From positions 62,001 to 126,000 of the forward strand of contig CAWBSE010000002.1 of NCBI GenBank assembly GCA_963791425.1: 64,000 bases of DNA, in the 5' to 3' direction. The position numbers and the translations under genes are program-made. Shown here piece after piece: positions 9,000 through 18,864 of this stretch. The notes beneath the pieces were generated by a model, which had not been told where the DNA came from, made no database searches, and saw only the letters and a program-made list of their open reading frames with translations. This DNA comes from DATBLE01 sp963791425 (GTDB lineage: Bacteria > Actinomycetota > Thermoleophilia > Gaiellales > Gaiellaceae). Position 1 is the first letter of the stretch. Every line of letters begins with the position of its first letter.

Positions 9000-10513
9000 G
9001 CCTTCTCCACGTCGTACTCGTATTCGTCGTGGACGCCGAGCTGGTACTCGCGCTTCTGGCGCGAGCTCGGGAGCAGACCCTGTGGCCGCAGCAGCATGAC
9101 GAGGACGATGATCACGCCGTAGATCCCGCCCGAGTACTCCGGCACGTCCACGTGCGTCCCGAAGTGCAGGTTCAGCCAGGCGCCGGTGTTCGCGAGGCCC
9201 TCCTGGTTGAGGTACGTGAGGAACGCAGCTCCCAGCATCACGCCCCACACGTTCCCCATCCCGCCCAGGATGACCATGCAGAGGATGAACACGGAGATGT
9301 TGAAGTAGAAGTCCTGCGGGAACGTCGAGCTCTTGAACGCCGCGAAGTACGCGCCGGCGAGCCCGCCGAAGAACGCGCCGCAGGCGTACGCCCACGTCTT
9401 CGTCTTCATCAGCGGGATGCCCATCGCGGAGGCGGCGACCTCGTCCTCGCGGATGGCGATCCAGGCGCGGCCGAGCCGCGAGTCACGCAGCCGGAGCGAG
9501 CAGAAGACCGTGAACCCGAGCAGCAGGAGCGCGGTCCAGTAGAAGACACGCGCACTGTTCGGGTTGGTCAGGTAGTTGGCCGGCAGGAAGCCGCCGCTCC
9601 AGTGCGACAGGTTGTTGCCGAAGCCAGGCGTGTCGACCGGGGTGATCCCCTGCGGGCCGCCGGTCAGGTTGAAGCCGCCGAGGTCATTCCCGTTGCGGGC
9701 GATCTGGGGCAGGATCTCGCCGAAGCCGAGCGTGACGATCGCCAGGTAGTCGCCGCGCAGGCGCAGCGTCGGCAGGCCGATGAGCACGCCGATCAGCGCG
9801 GTGAGCAGCCCGGCGGCGGCGAGCAGGATCCAGATCGAGATGTGGATGCCGCCGATGCCCCCCGTGACGCCGACCGCGCCGAGGTTGAAGTTCGTCTTCG
9901 GAACGGTCGGGACGGGGCAGTTGTCGATGCCGAAGCCCGGCTTCGGGCACTTCGCCCCCGCGAACTGGGTCGAGGCGAACCAGGCGGCGGTGTACGCGCC
10001 CACGGCGTAGAAGGCGACGTACCCGAGATCGAGCAGGCCGGCGTAGCCGACGACGATGTTCAGGCCGACCGCCATCATGATGAACACGAGCATCACGACC
10101 CCGGTCGAGACCTCCGGGAAGGGCCCGAACACCGGAATCGTGAACATGTGGCTCGCCCAGTACGGGAAGGTGATCGCCAGCGCGGCCGCGGCGAGCGGGA
10201 TCGCGATCTTGCCAATCAGCGGCACCCGCTTCCATTCGGGGACGTAGATCAGCCCGACGACCAGGAACGCGATGTACGCGGACCCGTCGAACGTCAGGAT
10301 CGAGGTCGAGGTGCCGGTCGAGCCGAACGATGCCTCGAGGACGTTCACGAAGATCGAGATGACGAACGCGACGACCCCCGCGACGACGAGCTTGCCGATG
10401 CGCTGTTGCCAGCCCGCCCAGGCGTGGAAGCCGTCCCGCGTGAGCCCGACGTAGCCCAGGGCCTTCCACCAGGCGGAGCCGACCTCGGAGCCGATCTGGA
10501 AGCGGCCCGGCAT
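8996..10513 (-). CDS. livM: Branched-chain amino-acid ABC transporter, permease LivM
   Basis: At 505 residues this permease is longer than usual because of an N-terminal extension with extra membrane segments (about residues 40-130). The family core follows, with AVGLNIVVGYAGLLDLGYVAFYAVGAY and the cytoplasmic loop RAWIAIREDEVAASAMGI that contacts the ATPases. A Cys-containing insert (about residues 188-205) lies in an external loop. It overlaps livH by 1 nt and livG by 4 nt. Confidence 0.9.
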   Translation of the reverse strand: MPGRFQIGSEVGSAWWKALGYVGLTRDGFHAWAGWQQRIGKLVVAGVVAFVISIFVNVLEASFGSTGTSTSILTFDGSAYIAFLVVGLIYVPEWKRVPLIGKIAIPLAAAALAITFPYWASHMFTIPVFGPFPEVSTGVVMLVFIMMAVGLNIVVGYAGLLDLGYVAFYAVGAYTAAWFASTQFAGAKCPKPGFGIDNCPVPTVPKTNFNLGAVGVTGGIGGIHISIWILLAAAGLLTALIGVLIGLPTLRLRGDYLAIVTLGFGEILPQIARNGNDLGGFNLTGGPQGITPVDTPGFGNNLSHWSGGFLPANYLTNPNSARVFYWTALLLLGFTVFCSLRLRDSRLGRAWIAIREDEVAASAMGIPLMKTKTWAYACGAFFGGLAGAYFAAFKSSTFPQDFYFNISVFILCMVILGGMGNVWGVMLGAAFLTYLNQEGLANTGAWLNLHFGTHVDVPEYSGGIYGVIIVLVMLLRPQGLLPSSRQKREYQLGVHDEYEYDVEKA

Positions 10514-11562
10514 CAGCCGCCCTCGGGTGTCCGCTCACCCAGGAGGCCCTCGGGCCGGAAGACCAGGATGAGGATCAGGATCACGAAGATGATCGTCGAC
10601 TTCCAGTCCGAGCCCGGCGTGTACTTCGTCAGGCCGTCGTTGAAGTTCTCGATCAGCCCGATGCAGATCGCACCGAGGACGGCGCCCGGCAGGTTGCCGA
10701 TGCCACCGAGCACGGCGGCGGTGAAGGCGAAGAGGCCGAGACGAAAGCCGGTGTCGTACTGGACGTTCGTCGCGAAGAGCGCGTAGAGCACACCTGCGAA
10801 GCCTGCGAGGCAGCCCGCGATGATGAAGGTGAACGAGATCGTCTTGTTGACGTCGATGCCCATCATCGCGGCGGCGTCCTTGTCCTGGGCGACGGCGCGC
10901 ATCGCCTTCCCGGACTTCGTCTTCTGGACGAGCCAGACGAGGACGAGCAGGGTCGGGATCGTCACCACCCAGACGATCAGCTGGTTCCAGCTCAGGGTCG
11001 CCTGGCCGATGTGGAAGATCTCGCTTCTCGGGAGGATGTCGTCCCGGATCGAGACGGGCGCGGGGCCTTTCCAGACGAGGCCGACGGTCTGGAGGATGAA
11101 CGAGACTCCGATCGCGGTGATCAGCGGCGCGAGCCGCGGGGCGCTGCGCAGCGGCCGGTAGGCAACCGTCTCGATCGTCGTGTTCAGCACCCCGGTGAAG
11201 GCCGCGGTGATCGCCAGCATCGGGACGATCCAGACGAGCACGCTGCCCGACGCGCCGAGCCCGAACGCGCCCACGAGCGTGACGGTCATCATCCCGCCGA
11301 GCATGAAGACGTCGCCGTGCGCGAAGTTGATCAGCTCGAGGATCCCGTACACGAGCGAGTAGCCGAGCGCGATCAGCGCGTAGACCATCCCGATCGTCAG
11401 GCCGAGGATGAAGAGGTCGAGGAAGTGCGTCGGGTCGTCGATCAGATTCGAGCCGAGCCAGAAGACCAGCACGCCGATGAAGACGAAGGCGAGCGCGTGG
11501 ACAGGCGATACGCGGAAACCGCGCTTCCGAGGCAGGGCGTCGTCAGACGTCTGGGTCGCCAC
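10513..11562 (-). CDS. livH: Branched-chain amino-acid ABC transporter, permease LivH
   Basis: This inner-membrane permease of about 349 residues has the family motifs YSLVYGILELINFAHGDVFM and RAVAQDKDAAAMMGIDV. I chose GTG 11562 because TAAGCT ends 10 nt upstream of it; the ATG at 11586 would add MRFKLAPL and place that hexamer inside the gene. It is the first gene of the operon. No periplasmic substrate-binding protein (LivJ/LivK) is encoded in the window, so substrate identity is open. Confidence 0.9.
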   Translation of the reverse strand: MATQTSDDALPRKRGFRVSPVHALAFVFIGVLVFWLGSNLIDDPTHFLDLFILGLTIGMVYALIALGYSLVYGILELINFAHGDVFMLGGMMTVTLVGAFGLGASGSVLVWIVPMLAITAAFTGVLNTTIETVAYRPLRSAPRLAPLITAIGVSFILQTVGLVWKGPAPVSIRDDILPRSEIFHIGQATLSWNQLIVWVVTIPTLLVLVWLVQKTKSGKAMRAVAQDKDAAAMMGIDVNKTISFTFIIAGCLAGFAGVLYALFATNVQYDTGFRLGLFAFTAAVLGGIGNLPGAVLGAICIGLIENFNDGLTKYTPGSDWKSTIIFVILILILVFRPEGLLGERTPEGG

Positions 11563-11638
11563 GAGAGGCGCTAGCTTAAACCGCATCGGTCCCGTTTACG
11601 AGTGGGTGCGCCCGCGCATGAACCGGGAACGCGCGATC

Positions 11639-11644
11639 TACAAT
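11639..11644 (+). promoter_or_regulatory. -10 element of tRNA-Leu
   Basis: TACAAT lies 10 nt upstream of the mature tRNA 5' end in otherwise GC-rich DNA. No convincing -35 is visible. Confidence 0.5.
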
Positions 11645-11654
11645 CCGTGCTTGC

Positions 11655-11738
11655 GCGGCGGTGGTGGAACTGGCAGACACGGCGGTCTCAAAAGCCGCTG
11701 TCCTTCGGGACATGTGGGTTCGAGTCCCACCCGCCGCA
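11655..11738 (+). tRNA. tRNA-Leu(CAA)
   Basis: An acceptor stem GCGGCGG pairs with CCGCCGC (11731-11737), with discriminator A at 11738. The anticodon loop is CTCAAAA, so the anticodon is CAA (11689-11691), reading UUG. A long class II variable arm (TGTCCTTCGGGACA region) and a T arm (GTGGGTTCGAGTCCCAC) are present. The 3' CCA is not encoded. Confidence 0.95.
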
Positions 11739-11744
11739 TAGACT
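11739..11744 (+). promoter_or_regulatory. -10 element of pfkA directly after tRNA-Leu
   Basis: TAGACT begins at the base after the tRNA discriminator and ends 9 nt before the pfkA ATG, so the pfkA promoter lies over the tRNA gene. Confidence 0.45.
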
Positions 11745-11753
11745 GAGCTCGAG

Positions 11754-12789
<1,036 letters not shown>

Positions 12790-12797
<8 letters not shown>

Positions 12798-13613
12798 CGC
12801 GACCGCGACGCTTCGCCGGGTGCTGGTTCGGCGGCCGCCGGCAGACGTGTCCGCATGGCGGTCGCTCGGATGGGCGGCCGAGCCGGATCCCTCGGCGCTC
12901 GCGACGGAACACGAGGCGCTGTGCCTCACCCTCGAGAGCGTCCGCGCCGAGGTGGTCGTCGCGCCGCCGGCCGGCCTCGACGCGATCTACTCGTACGACG
13001 CGGCGCTGATCTCCGAATACGGCACCGTGCTGCTGCGCGCCCCGGCAAGGAGGCGCGTCGCGGCGAGCCGGTGGGGCTCGTGTCGGAGTTCGAGCGGGCC
13101 GGGGTTCCGGTCGCGGGCACGCTAAGCGCGACTGCGTTTGCGGAGGGCGGCGATCTCTTCTGGCTCGCGCCCGGTGTCCTCTGCGCCGGCCGCGGCTACC
13201 GGACGAACACGGAGGGGATCCAGGCACTCGAGCGGCTGCTCGGCTGCGAAATGCACGCGTTCGACCTTCCCCACTTCGACGGGCCCGCGCAGTGCATGCA
13301 CCTGCTGTCACTGCTCTCGCCGCTCGCCGACGACCTCGTCCTCGGGTACCCGCGACTGATGCCGGTACGGCTCGTGCAGCTCCTCGCCGAGCGCGGGATC
13401 GGGACCGTCGAGGTCCCCGACGAGGAGTTCGGGACGCTCGGCTGCAACGCGCTGGCACTCGCGCCGCGGGTGGCGCTGATCCCGGAGCACAACGCCGCGA
13501 CGAGGCGGCGGCTCGAGGCGGCGGGCGTCGAGGTGCTCGTCTACCGTGCAGACGAGCTGAGCAAGGGTGAGGGTGGGCCGACGTGCCTCACGCTGCCGCT
13601 GGCCCGCGGCTAG
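12790..13613 (+). CDS. Dimethylarginine dimethylaminohydrolase / arginine deiminase-like protein (one frameshift)
   Basis: This is a guanidine-modifying enzyme of the DDAH/arginine deiminase superfamily, which typically converts (methyl)arginine to citrulline. Visible landmarks are AFAEGGDLFWLAPG with the substrate-binding GGD, a His region (HFDGPAQCMHLLSL) and the C-terminal nucleophile context GGPTCLTLPL. One C is missing in the run at 13040-13043: the N-terminal half ends in LLRAP and the other half resumes at GKEARRGEPVGLVSEFE. TTG 12790 overlaps the pfkA stop; a GTG at codon 11 is an alternative start. The exact substrate is unknown. The 3' end overlaps the opposing GNAT gene by 26 bp. 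Confidence 0.75.
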
Positions 13614-14046
13614 GGCGCCACTCGTACTGCACGTCGGGGAGCTTCTCCTCGTTGTTGTCGTCGCTCGAATCGACGACGACGCAGCCGCGCGCCTCGTAGA
13701 ACGGCCGCGCCACGGTGTTGTCGCGGAACGCCCAGAACCGGAAGCCGTCGGGGTAGGCCGACTGCACGTGCGCGAAGAGCGCCGAGCCGACGCCGCGGCG
13801 CTGGGCCTCCGGCGCAACGTAGAGGTCGTGCAGCTCGCCGTCCTTCATCGCCGCGTAGCCGAGCGGCTCGGCGTCCTCCTCGAAGATCCACGCCTCGCCG
13901 GCCAGGAGCGCGCCGAACCAGCCCATGTCCTCCTCGTGCGTGTGCAGCCGCGGCAGCCACGGCATCGCCTCGGCGCGCGAGGCGTGGAAGATCCGGACGA
14001 CCGCCTCGGCGTCGTCGGGTCGGGCCCGGCGGATCATGCGGCGCAC
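13588..14046 (-). CDS. GNAT family N-acetyltransferase
   Basis: The 152-residue protein has the acetyl-CoA-binding motif A, DLYVAPEAQRRGVGSALFAH (Q-x-x-G-x-G/A), preceded by a typical beta4 strand (GYAAMKDGELH) and followed by FRFWAFRDNTVARPFYEARG. The substrate is unknown. ATG 14046 is used; a second ATG three codons later (MIRRARPDDAE) is also possible and closer to the usual family start. Confidence 0.85.
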   Translation of the reverse strand: MRRMIRRARPDDAEAVVRIFHASRAEAMPWLPRLHTHEEDMGWFGALLAGEAWIFEEDAEPLGYAAMKDGELHDLYVAPEAQRRGVGSALFAHVQSAYPDGFRFWAFRDNTVARPFYEARGCVVVDSSDDNNEEKLPDVQYEWRPSRGPAAA

Positions 14047-14119
14047 AGATCAGTGACGTTTTCTCCCCACCCTCTGAGACCGGGGGTGAAACGTTTGCGT
14101 GGCGATTCGTCCACAGGGA

Positions 14120-15529
14120 TCAGCGCATCAGTTCGACGAGCGGGAACGACCGGTGCCGCCTCGGTGGCACGAGGAAGTTCTGACGGTGGGTGGTGCGGAG
14201 GATCGAGTTGAAGCCCTGGCCGCGGTCGCGTGGGGCGAACGGGAGCCTCGTGCCGTCGGGGAGCACGCCGTCCATCGCCAGCCGGCCGCGATTGAAGTCG
14301 TCGCTCGACGGGTTGAAGACCACGAAGTGGACGCCGGCCGCTGCGCCGGCGGCCATGCCGTCCTTCGCCGGATCGACGCTCCACGCGAACGGGTTGTCGA
14401 GCGTGTTGAAGTCGGCGCGGTGCGGAATCGCGGTGCCCGGCCCGTAGACCGCGCCGCTCGCGCCGACGGCCGTCGTCGCCAGCCTCGAGACCGTCTGCAG
14501 CGACGCGGAGTGACCGATCTGCTTCGTCGCGACGAAGTCGCGCTTCACCTTCGCCTGGCTCGACACGTCGTCGGGGCCCTGCGGGACGGTGAGCACGTCC
14601 TCGCCGACCTTCAGTCCCGGCCGGAAGACGGTCGAGACGCGCTCGTCGTGCGGGAAGTTCACGTACCAGGCCTCGATGTCCTCGGAGATGTGCGAGGTGG
14701 CGAGATGCGTGCCCTCGGTGAAGTAGCCACCCGGGCTGAAGCCGAGCTCCTCGAGGTTCGCGATCTTCGGCGGGCCGAGACCCGCCTTCTGCGTCGACGT
14801 GAAGCCGAGGAACAACTCGGACGAATCGGGGATCAGGTACGAGCCCGGCACGTTGGCGGCGACCGCCATCTTCTTCGGCAGGCTCTGCCCGCCGTCGAAG
14901 CCGCCGCCCGCGAACCCCCGGCGGATGCTGGTCATCCGGAACAGGTCGACGTCCTGGAAGATCGCCTTCGACGCGGCGGCGATGTGGTCGAGCCGGTCGC
15001 CGCGCAGCAGCACCGCGACATCGTTCGACTCGAGGATCAGCTCGGCAGGATCGCTCGGAAAGCGCCGCGAGTCGAGCAGCACCTTCACCGGCTTGCTCGC
15101 GGAGCTGGTCGCGCGCAGGTCGACGGGGATGTGGGTGTCGGCGAGCTTCGGGACATACGTGCGGAAGTACGGCAGCCCCCACGCGACGGTGATCCCCAGC
15201 CCGGCCGCGCTCGGCTCGAACTGCTCCTCGAGCTTCTGCAGGATGTGCTCGAGCTCGGCCTGCGCGTCCTTGAGCCCGTCCTTGCGCTCGCCGACGTTGA
15301 CGTTCGCGGTGACGAGCTGGTGGTGGAGCGGCGGCACGACGACCTCGACCCTGTTGTCCACGATCACCCGCGTGCCCTGGAGCAGGTGCTGCTCGGGCGT
15401 GAGGCCGCCCGCCGCCTCGCGTGAGGGCGAGCCGCCGGTGAGCTGGTCGACGAGCTCGTAGACGCCGCCCGCGGCGAGGACGGCGCCGGCGCCGCCGGCG
15501 AACAACAGCTTCCGCCGGGTCAGCTTCAT
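14120..15529 (-). CDS. Tat-exported protein, DyP-peroxidase-like or DUF7405-type
   Basis: This 469-residue protein has a twin-arginine signal (TRRKLLFAGGAGAVLAAGG). The mature part contains a GGGFDGG segment resembling the GxxDG motif of dye-decolourising peroxidases and a Gly/Asp-rich C-terminal half (HRADFNTLDNPFAWSVDP). A proximal heme His cannot be assigned with confidence, so peroxidase activity is only a suggestion. Its ATG overlaps the stop of the upstream secreted-protein gene (TAATG), implying translational coupling and a joint extracytoplasmic role. Confidence 0.6.
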   Translation of the reverse strand: MKLTRRKLLFAGGAGAVLAAGGVYELVDQLTGGSPSREAAGGLTPEQHLLQGTRVIVDNRVEVVVPPLHHQLVTANVNVGERKDGLKDAQAELEHILQKLEEQFEPSAAGLGITVAWGLPYFRTYVPKLADTHIPVDLRATSSASKPVKVLLDSRRFPSDPAELILESNDVAVLLRGDRLDHIAAASKAIFQDVDLFRMTSIRRGFAGGGFDGGQSLPKKMAVAANVPGSYLIPDSSELFLGFTSTQKAGLGPPKIANLEELGFSPGGYFTEGTHLATSHISEDIEAWYVNFPHDERVSTVFRPGLKVGEDVLTVPQGPDDVSSQAKVKRDFVATKQIGHSASLQTVSRLATTAVGASGAVYGPGTAIPHRADFNTLDNPFAWSVDPAKDGMAAGAAAGVHFVVFNPSSDDFNRGRLAMDGVLPDGTRLPFAPRDRGQGFNSILRTTHRQNFLVPPRRHRSFPLVELMR

Positions 15530-16119
15530 TACTTCGGGCGGACGAGGACGAGCCCGGCGAGCTCGCGGTTCAGGTCACGCACGACCTGCGGAAAGGTCAG
15601 CGGCGGCGCGACGTGCTGGCTCAGCGTGTACAGCGTCCCGCCCATCGTCCAGGCGTAGAGCACATGCCACTGGTCGGCGTCCTGGTTGACCGTGTACTCC
15701 ATGACCCGGTAGCCGGCGATCGTCTTCGGGCCGTGCGCATCGGAGAAGCACGGCACCGCGGTGACGTGCTTCTTCCCCCCGACCAGCTCGACCGACCGGC
15801 AGGTCGGCACCTTCGTCACGCCGGGGTAGCCGCGCAGGTTGATGTGGATCTCCTGGCCGATCTCCTGCCAGACGAAGCCCTCGAGGTAGCTGCGGTCCTT
15901 GCCGACCGAGTTGATGTTGTTCCACTTACCGCCGATCTGGCCGGTCAGCGGATCGGGCAGCCAGCTCGGGCAGTAGACCGGCGCCTTGATCGTGTTGGCG
16001 AGCTTCTGCCAGGTCGCCTGCCACGCCGCCGGGCACGACCTGGGGGCCGCGGCCGAGCCGGAGGTGCCGGCGCCCGCGAGCGCCAGGGCGACGAACGGGA
16101 TGAGCAGGAGCTTTCTCAC
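15529..16119 (-). CDS. Secreted protein of unknown function
   Basis: This 196-residue protein starts at GTG 16119 with a Sec signal peptide (KLLLIPFVALALAGAGTSG). The mature part has four Cys (SCPAAW, YCPSWLP, PTCRSV, VPCFSD), suggesting two disulfides, and a Trp/Tyr-rich C-terminal half. No enzyme motif was recognised. Its GTG overlaps the TGA of the glycosyltransferase gene, and its stop overlaps the start of the Tat protein, so the three form one translationally coupled unit. Confidence 0.75.
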   Translation of the reverse strand: MRKLLLIPFVALALAGAGTSGSAAAPRSCPAAWQATWQKLANTIKAPVYCPSWLPDPLTGQIGGKWNNINSVGKDRSYLEGFVWQEIGQEIHINLRGYPGVTKVPTCRSVELVGGKKHVTAVPCFSDAHGPKTIAGYRVMEYTVNQDADQWHVLYAWTMGGTLYTLSQHVAPPLTFPQVVRDLNRELAGLVLVRPK

Positions 16120-17485
16120 AGTCGGTAGACGGAGACCCAGGGCCCGGTGAGCCCGTGCCCGGCCTGAACATGGTAGACGCGTCTCGTGCGCCGCAGTTGG
16201 TCGTAGAAGCGCGCCTCGCGCGGGTAGCGGTCGCGGGCGGCCAGGACGCGGTCGGTGACCGCGCCGCTGACGACGACGTAGTGCACCCCCTGGGCGCGAA
16301 GGCGCGCGACGTCACGATCGGGGTCGAACGACCTTCCCGGGCCGGGCAGCGCGAGCCCCACGATGCGGTACCCCTCGAGCGGCGGCGTCGACGACTCGGC
16401 GGCGACGGGCGCGTTGCGCGGGACGTTCGCGACGATCCAGCCGTGCGCGACCGCTCGGGTGTCCGTGCGCGTCAGCCGCGCGTCGTCGCCGATCGTCCAG
16501 ACGAGCGGGACGATCAGGAGCGCAAGCGTCAGCGGCGCCAGCGCCCGCTGCCGGCCGGCGAGCACGGCGAGCGGTGGCACCAGCGGCAGCACGTAGCGGT
16601 CGAAGTGCGCGCGGATGGTCAGCAGGTCGACGAGGTAGACCAGCACGAACGCGGCCAGGATCAGGTCGGTGCGCGTGTGGCGGCGCAGCGCGAGCGCGAG
16701 GCCGATCACGGCGATCACGAGCACGGGCCCCATCCCCCACCAGAGCTTCCCGGTGAACGAGAAGAGCGCCCACGAGTCGTGCTCGAAGCCGAGCCAGCCG
16801 TCGCGCGCCAGACGCTGCACGCGTGACGCATCGGTCCACGCCTGGTGCGGATGGACGAGCACGTATGGGCTGGTGGCGAGGAACGCGACGACGGCGAGCC
16901 CGGCCGAGATCGCCAGCCGCCGCCACATCCCCCACCCGGCCACAACGAGCGGCACGAGCAGGAACACCGCCGGGTACTTCGCGCTCGCGGCGAGACCGGC
17001 GGCGACGCCGGCCCACTCGAGCCGCCCCGTGACGGCGAGCGCGAGCGAGACCGTGATCAGCGCGACCATCGGGACGTCGGTGACCGCCATGTGCGAGTAC
17101 GCGACGCCGACGGTCTCGACCGCGACGATCGCCGCGGCGACGAGGGCCGTCGTCTTCCCGTAGGCGGCGCGGCCGAGCCACCACGTCGCCGCGACCGCGC
17201 CGACGCCGAACACGACGATCACCAGCCGTGCGGTGAGATAGGACGGCCCGCCCTGCCACGCCTGGAACGGCGCCTGCAGGTAGAGGAGCAGCGACGGGTA
17301 GTCGAACCAGTGCGGATCGAGCCCATGGCCGTGGGTCATCCCCCACGCCCGCGGGACGATGTTCTGCTCGTCCGGGTTGAGCAGCCCGCCGAAGGGCAGG
17401 CCGTACTCGATCCCGATCAGCCGAAGGCCGCCGCGAGTCCGAGGATCGCGACGAGAGGCTTGCTACACCGACGGAGGTACGCCAC
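16116..17485 (-). CDS. GT39-like membrane glycosyltransferase (one frameshift)
   Basis: This polytopic membrane protein has the N-terminal signature of the PMT/ArnT superfamily: an acidic loop after the first membrane helix (LLNPDEQNIVPRAW) followed by WFDYPSLLLYL. These enzymes transfer sugars from polyprenyl-phosphate carriers outside the membrane. The first helix (KPLVAILGLAAAFG) sits in another frame; restoring one missing C near 17420 joins it to LIGIEYGLPFGG. I therefore extend the gene to GTG 17485, overlapping the upstream TrpC-like gene by 23 bp. Without correction the readable part starts at ATG 17339 with 407 residues. Acceptor and sugar are unknown. Confidence 0.72.
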
Positions 17486-18053
17486 CGACGAGGTCGGCGA
17501 TCGTCGTGCTCTCGACGAGGACGGCGTCGACGCCCGCCCGCTCCAGCGCGAGCACGTCGTCGCGGGTGGCCGACGGGAGGTCGGCGATCGCGAGCTTGCC
17601 GGCCGGGATGTCCTGCAGCAGGTCGAGGATGCGATCGAGATCGTCCTCGTCGTCCTCGGCGTCGCGGGGCGAGAGCAGGAAAATCTCGGGGTCGATGCGA
17701 TCGAGCGAGTCGGTCAGCGAATCGTCGTCGTGGACGTCGGCGACGAGCTCCAGCCCCAGGCCGCTCGCCCGCTGGTGCAGCGCTTCGAGATGCTCTTCCT
17801 CGTCGTGGTCCTCGACGACGACCAGGCACGCGTCGGCTCCGGCCTCGTGCGCGGCTTCCAGCGACGCGTCCACGCGGAACAGGATCGGCAGCCCGCTCGC
17901 ATCCCGCATCCCGGACGCCATAGCTCGCACGGCGAGAGCCTCGGCGCCCTGTTCTTCGGCCGCTTGCGCGGACTCGGCGTCACCGACGAGGGCGATGATC
18001 GAGATCCCGTCCCCCTCGGAGATGGCCTGGCTGAGGCGGCGGCCGCCGGTCAC
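17463..18053 (-). CDS. Degenerate TrpC-like TIM-barrel protein
   Basis: The 196-residue protein follows the indole-3-glycerol-phosphate synthase fold pattern: EAAHEAGADACLVVV, then LGLELVADVHDDDSL (TrpC: LGLEALVEVHDEEEL), then ERAGVDAVLVE. The catalytic features are replaced: the LRKDF lysine site reads LFRVD and the NNRDL site reads LSPRD. It is shorter than TrpC and very acidic (runs of DDEDD). A non-catalytic or different function is inferred; no trp genes are nearby. The start is GTG 18053 with TAGCAT ending 7 nt upstream, so it is probably leaderless. Confidence 0.6.
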   Translation of the reverse strand: MTGGRRLSQAISEGDGISIIALVGDAESAQAAEEQGAEALAVRAMASGMRDASGLPILFRVDASLEAAHEAGADACLVVVEDHDEEEHLEALHQRASGLGLELVADVHDDDSLTDSLDRIDPEIFLLSPRDAEDDEDDLDRILDLLQDIPAGKLAIADLPSATRDDVLALERAGVDAVLVESTTIADLVGGVPPSV

Positions 18054-18060
18054 TGGCCCG

Positions 18061-18066
18061 ATGCTA
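18061..18066 (-). promoter_or_regulatory. -10 element of the TrpC-like gene
   Basis: TAGCAT on the minus strand ends 7 nt before GTG 18053 and abuts the stop codon of the half-ALDH gene (18067-18069). Confidence 0.45.
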
Positions 18067-18864
18067 CTAGGTGCCGATCGGGTGCCAGACGGTCTTCAGC
18101 TCGAGGAAGGCGGCGATCTCCCAGGGGCTCTGCCCGGTGGCGGTGCCGTGGACGACGCGTTTGACGTTCTCGGCGGCGAGCTTTTCGAGCTCGGTCGCGA
18201 GCCCGTCGGCGCCGGTCACGTCGATCGCGTTGACGTCCATGTGGGCGGCGAGCCAGGGCGCGAGCTCGGCGCGCTGGCCGGTGAGGATGTTGACCACGCC
18301 GCCCGGGACGTCGGCGGTGGCGAGCACCTCGCCGAGCTCGACCGCGGCGAGCGGGTGCGTCTCGGAGGCGACGATCACCGCGGCGTTCCCGCCGACGATC
18401 GCGGGCGCCAACCGAGAGACGAGCCCCTCCAGCGCCGGCTCGTCGGGGGCGAGGACCCCGACGACACCGGTCGGCTCCGGGATCGTGAAGTTGAAGTACG
18501 GGCCGGCGACGGGGTTCGTCCCGCCGAGCACCTGGGCGAGCTTGTCGGCCCAGCCCGCGTACCAGACGAGGCGATCGACGGAACGGTCGACCTCCGCCTC
18601 GCCCGAACAAAACGCGGCGAGGTCGGCGCGGCGCGCCTCGAGCATCTCGGCGATGCGGTAGACGACCTGGCCGCGGTTGTACGCGGTCGCGCCGGCCCAG
18701 CCGGGCTGGGCTCCGCGGGCCGCCTTGACGGCATCGCGCAGATCCTTTCGCGACGCGCGGGCGACGTTCTGGCCCTCGGCGAGGTACGTGCGGCCCGACT
18801 CGGACCGCGGGAACGCGCCGCCGACGTAGAGCTTGTACGTCTTCTTGACCGGGAGGCGGGCCAT
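18067..18864 (-). CDS. Half-length aldehyde dehydrogenase family protein (no catalytic domain)
   Basis: The protein has only 265 residues against about 490 for the family. It keeps the N-terminal, coenzyme-binding half (YKLYVGGAFPRSESG, WYAGWADKLAQ, PTGVVGVLAPDEPAL, AIVGGNAAVIVASE, GGVVNILTG). It lacks the half with the nucleophilic Cys, and the general-base Glu motif (ELGG) is absent too. It ends with EIAAFLELKTVWHPIGT, which resembles the normal C-terminus of a full-length ALDH, so it looks like an internal deletion rather than an assembly break. It overlaps the stop of the full-length ALDH by 1 nt (TGATG), suggesting a regulatory or subunit role beside it. Confidence 0.75.
   Translation of the reverse strand: MARLPVKKTYKLYVGGAFPRSESGRTYLAEGQNVARASRKDLRDAVKAARGAQPGWAGATAYNRGQVVYRIAEMLEARRADLAAFCSGEAEVDRSVDRLVWYAGWADKLAQVLGGTNPVAGPYFNFTIPEPTGVVGVLAPDEPALEGLVSRLAPAIVGGNAAVIVASETHPLAAVELGEVLATADVPGGVVNILTGQRAELAPWLAAHMDVNAIDVTGADGLATELEKLAAENVKRVVHGTATGQSPWEIAAFLELKTVWHPIGT

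Noticed and set aside
13588..13613. Independent small gene in the overlap of the DDAH-like and GNAT genes
   Set aside because: It is a 26-bp tail-to-tail overlap; both stop codons are well supported.
14047..14119. Terminator in the 73-bp gap after the Tat-protein gene
   Set aside because: CCCCACC and GGGGGTG can pair only partially with a long loop; too weak to call.
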